This document shows positions 62,829 through 64,000 of a stretch of DNA of 64,000 bases, in pieces. Source of the stretch: Acidobacteriota bacterium (GTDB taxonomy: Bacteria; Acidobacteriota; Terriglobia; Terriglobales; Acidobacteriaceae). The notes beneath the pieces were generated by a model. It made no database searches. It worked only from the letters and a program-made list of their open reading frames with translations, and was not told where the DNA came from. A program made the position numbers and the translations under genes. The number at the start of each line of letters is the position of its first letter. Position 1 is the stretch's first letter. The stretch spans positions 62,001 through 126,000 of the forward strand of contig JAFDVR010000014.1 in assembly GCA_018268855.1 (NCBI GenBank). Direction: 5' to 3'.

Positions 62829-63362
62829 TTACGCACTCACACTTCTTCCCATTACGTAATCGTCATGCGTGGTGGCGCCCACGGTGAAGTGGCGCTCTCC
62901 GACGATCTCGAAACCGCATCGCCGATAGAACGCGATCGCCGCATCGTTATGCGCGTTGACGCCAAGCAGCAGCCGCTTGCGCTCAAGCTCGTGAGCGATG
63001 GCGAGCGCCCTCTCCATCAATGCGCGACCGACACCGGTTCCTTGAAATCGATGGAAGACGTAGATCCGTTTCAGCTCATAATCATGCGGCTGCACCAGAT
63101 GTGCAGGCAGATCGGGTTCGCACGTGAGAATGTAGCCCACAGGCGCGCTGCCCGGTTGCGCCTCCGCCAGAGAAGCGCGCATACCTCCGGCAAGATACTC
63201 TTCATAGGCAGCGGGCGAGTTGTTGTTTTCGCAGTGGGCAAGAATGTCCTGCGCATGCAGAAAACCGGCATAGGCTTCCAGAAAAGTACCGCATGCGACC
63301 AGCGACAGGAGTGCGCTGTCCTGCGTGGAACAATCGCGAAGAGAGAATTGCATTGTCTTCAT
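62829..63362 (-). CDS. GNAT-family N-acetyltransferase
   Basis: Starting at the ATG at 63362 gives 177 residues (a GTG at 63389 is an alternative). The acetyl-CoA-binding P-loop is FQGTGVGRALMERA (about 105-118), followed by LLLGVNAHNDAAIAFYRRCGFEIVGE, the usual GNAT ending. The acceptor substrate is unknown. Confidence 0.88.
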   Translation of the reverse strand: MKTMQFSLRDCSTQDSALLSLVACGTFLEAYAGFLHAQDILAHCENNNSPAAYEEYLAGGMRASLAEAQPGSAPVGYILTCEPDLPAHLVQPHDYELKRIYVFHRFQGTGVGRALMERALAIAHELERKRLLLGVNAHNDAAIAFYRRCGFEIVGERHFTVGATTHDDYVMGRSVSA

Positions 63363-63398
63363 CGCATCCAGAGTATCGCGCGCATCCACGCCGCAAAG

Positions 63399-64000
63399 TT
63401 ATCGCGGAGTGAAGCGCCCGGTCCGCAGCATGGCGCCTCCTGCAGCACCGGTAATGGCGGACATACCAATCAAAATCAGTCCATAGAAGACACAGCCTGT
63501 AACGGTGATACCGGCCTTTACCTCTGGAGAGGCAAGCTTGGCTTCTACTTCGGGCGGCAGCTTTTGCTGGGCGGCAACCTGCGCAATGCGTTCGCGGTAC
63601 TCATTGTCCATCGTTGGGGAGTGGCTGTGGAAACGCAGGATGAAAGCGCTCGTAGCGAAGATGCCGAAGAGCATCGCCGCGATCACCGTGCCCGTCACCA
63701 TGCCAATGCGCGCGCCCAGGCGAAAGCTCAGCGGAAGCGCTGGACGGCCGCGGTGATAGAGCACGATTGCGAGCAGCGATGAGGTGAGAATCCATAAGAC
63801 CAGAAACAGCGTCGCGGCTTCCGACTTTGCAGAGAAGATCAGCAGCACGCCGGCGGGCGCGGCCACGCCAAACGCGCACCGTAAAGCAAAACGCCAGTCC
63901 GCGCGAAGAACACCATGCGCTTTAGCAGCGTGGCGATTGGCTGCGTGAACACCGGACGCAGCACCATCCGCATGCGCAATGGCGTCTTCGCTGACGCGCA
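63399..64000 (-). CDS. Membrane protein, 5' end off the window
   Basis: The reverse strand is open from the right edge to a stop at 63399 (200 codons in view). The first 60 or so residues in view are hydrophilic (HAANRHAAKAHGVLRADWRFALR), followed by helices at AAPAGVLLIF, LVLWILTSSLLAIVLYHRG and GMVTGTVIAAMLFGIF. After a soluble stretch (NEYRERIAQVAAQQKLPPEVEAKL) there is a last helix near ITVTGCVFYGLILIGMSAITGAA. A zinc-ribbon N-terminus is common in such proteins but is outside the window. Function is unknown. Confidence 0.75.
   Translation of the reverse strand, partial: RVSEDAIAHADGAASGVHAANRHAAKAHGVLRADWRFALRCAFGVAAPAGVLLIFSAKSEAATLFLVLWILTSSLLAIVLYHRGRPALPLSFRLGARIGMVTGTVIAAMLFGIFATSAFILRFHSHSPTMDNEYRERIAQVAAQQKLPPEVEAKLASPEVKAGITVTGCVFYGLILIGMSAITGAAGGAMLRTGRFTPR

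Overview
The window looks like chromosomal core sequence of an Acidobacteriota (Terriglobia/Acidobacteriaceae-like) bacterium. The reasons are a moderately GC-rich composition, an Oar-like TonB-dependent receptor with an N-terminal carboxypeptidase-regulatory domain, a DUF5715-like secreted protein, NHL and FG-GAP propeller secreted proteins, and short palindromic repeats between genes. This assignment is by family content only; no rRNA or tRNA gene was found to confirm it. About seventy genes are packed tightly on both strands, many with ATGA or TAATG overlaps. No CRISPR array, prophage or insertion sequence was seen.

Layout. 1-1.7 kb: a secreted FG-GAP/VCBS propeller gene that runs off the left edge. 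1.8-7.5 kb: a nitric-oxide defence locus, in which a CRP/FNR-type regulator and a cupin are divergent from ScdA/YtfE-type repair protein, an NnrS-like membrane protein and a quinol NO reductase, with a palindromic CRP-type site between them. 7.5-13 kb: murJ, an ECF sigma/anti-sigma/Spy-like envelope-stress operon, and a secreted M15-like protein. 13-20 kb: an S41 peptidase gene broken by an in-frame amber codon, an HD protein, a large Oar-like receptor and folP. 20-26 kb: dacB, a nucleotidyltransferase pair, a c-type cytochrome lipoprotein, a pepsin-like secreted protein, lipA and an NHL lipoprotein. 26-34 kb: Met/His-rich envelope proteins, tspO, membrane proteins, an SRPBCC protein and a zinc alcohol/formaldehyde dehydrogenase.

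34-39 kb: housekeeping genes (accD, mltG, ruvX, greA, a YfbR-like HD protein, a CDP-alcohol phosphatidyltransferase). 39-45 kb: an ArsR-SRPBCC operon with a clear promoter/operator and a probably leaderless mRNA, a second TonB receptor, an ATP-dependent DNA ligase and an acetyltransferase. 45-54 kb: prfA, prmC, a sulfurtransferase, ferredoxin and iscX, a 5'-truncated YIP1-like gene, a MATE transporter, and fabF-acpP. 53.6-55.9 kb: the most accessory-looking stretch, with a fused PD-(D/E)XK nuclease and DUF2075/Schlafen-group-3 helicase gene. 56-64 kb: an RlmI-like methyltransferase, Hsp20, a zinc-ribbon protein, a MerR regulator, a Tat-exported GH2 glycosidase, a probable structured small RNA with 6S-like architecture, a lipoprotein, a GNAT enzyme and a membrane protein cut by the right edge.

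The best candidates for something new are the structured RNA at about 61.82-61.98 kb, the nuclease-helicase gene, and the ArsR promoter/operator that appears to make a leaderless message. Clear local lesions (the amber codon in the S41 peptidase and the YIP1 truncation at a palindrome) suggest recent gene decay.
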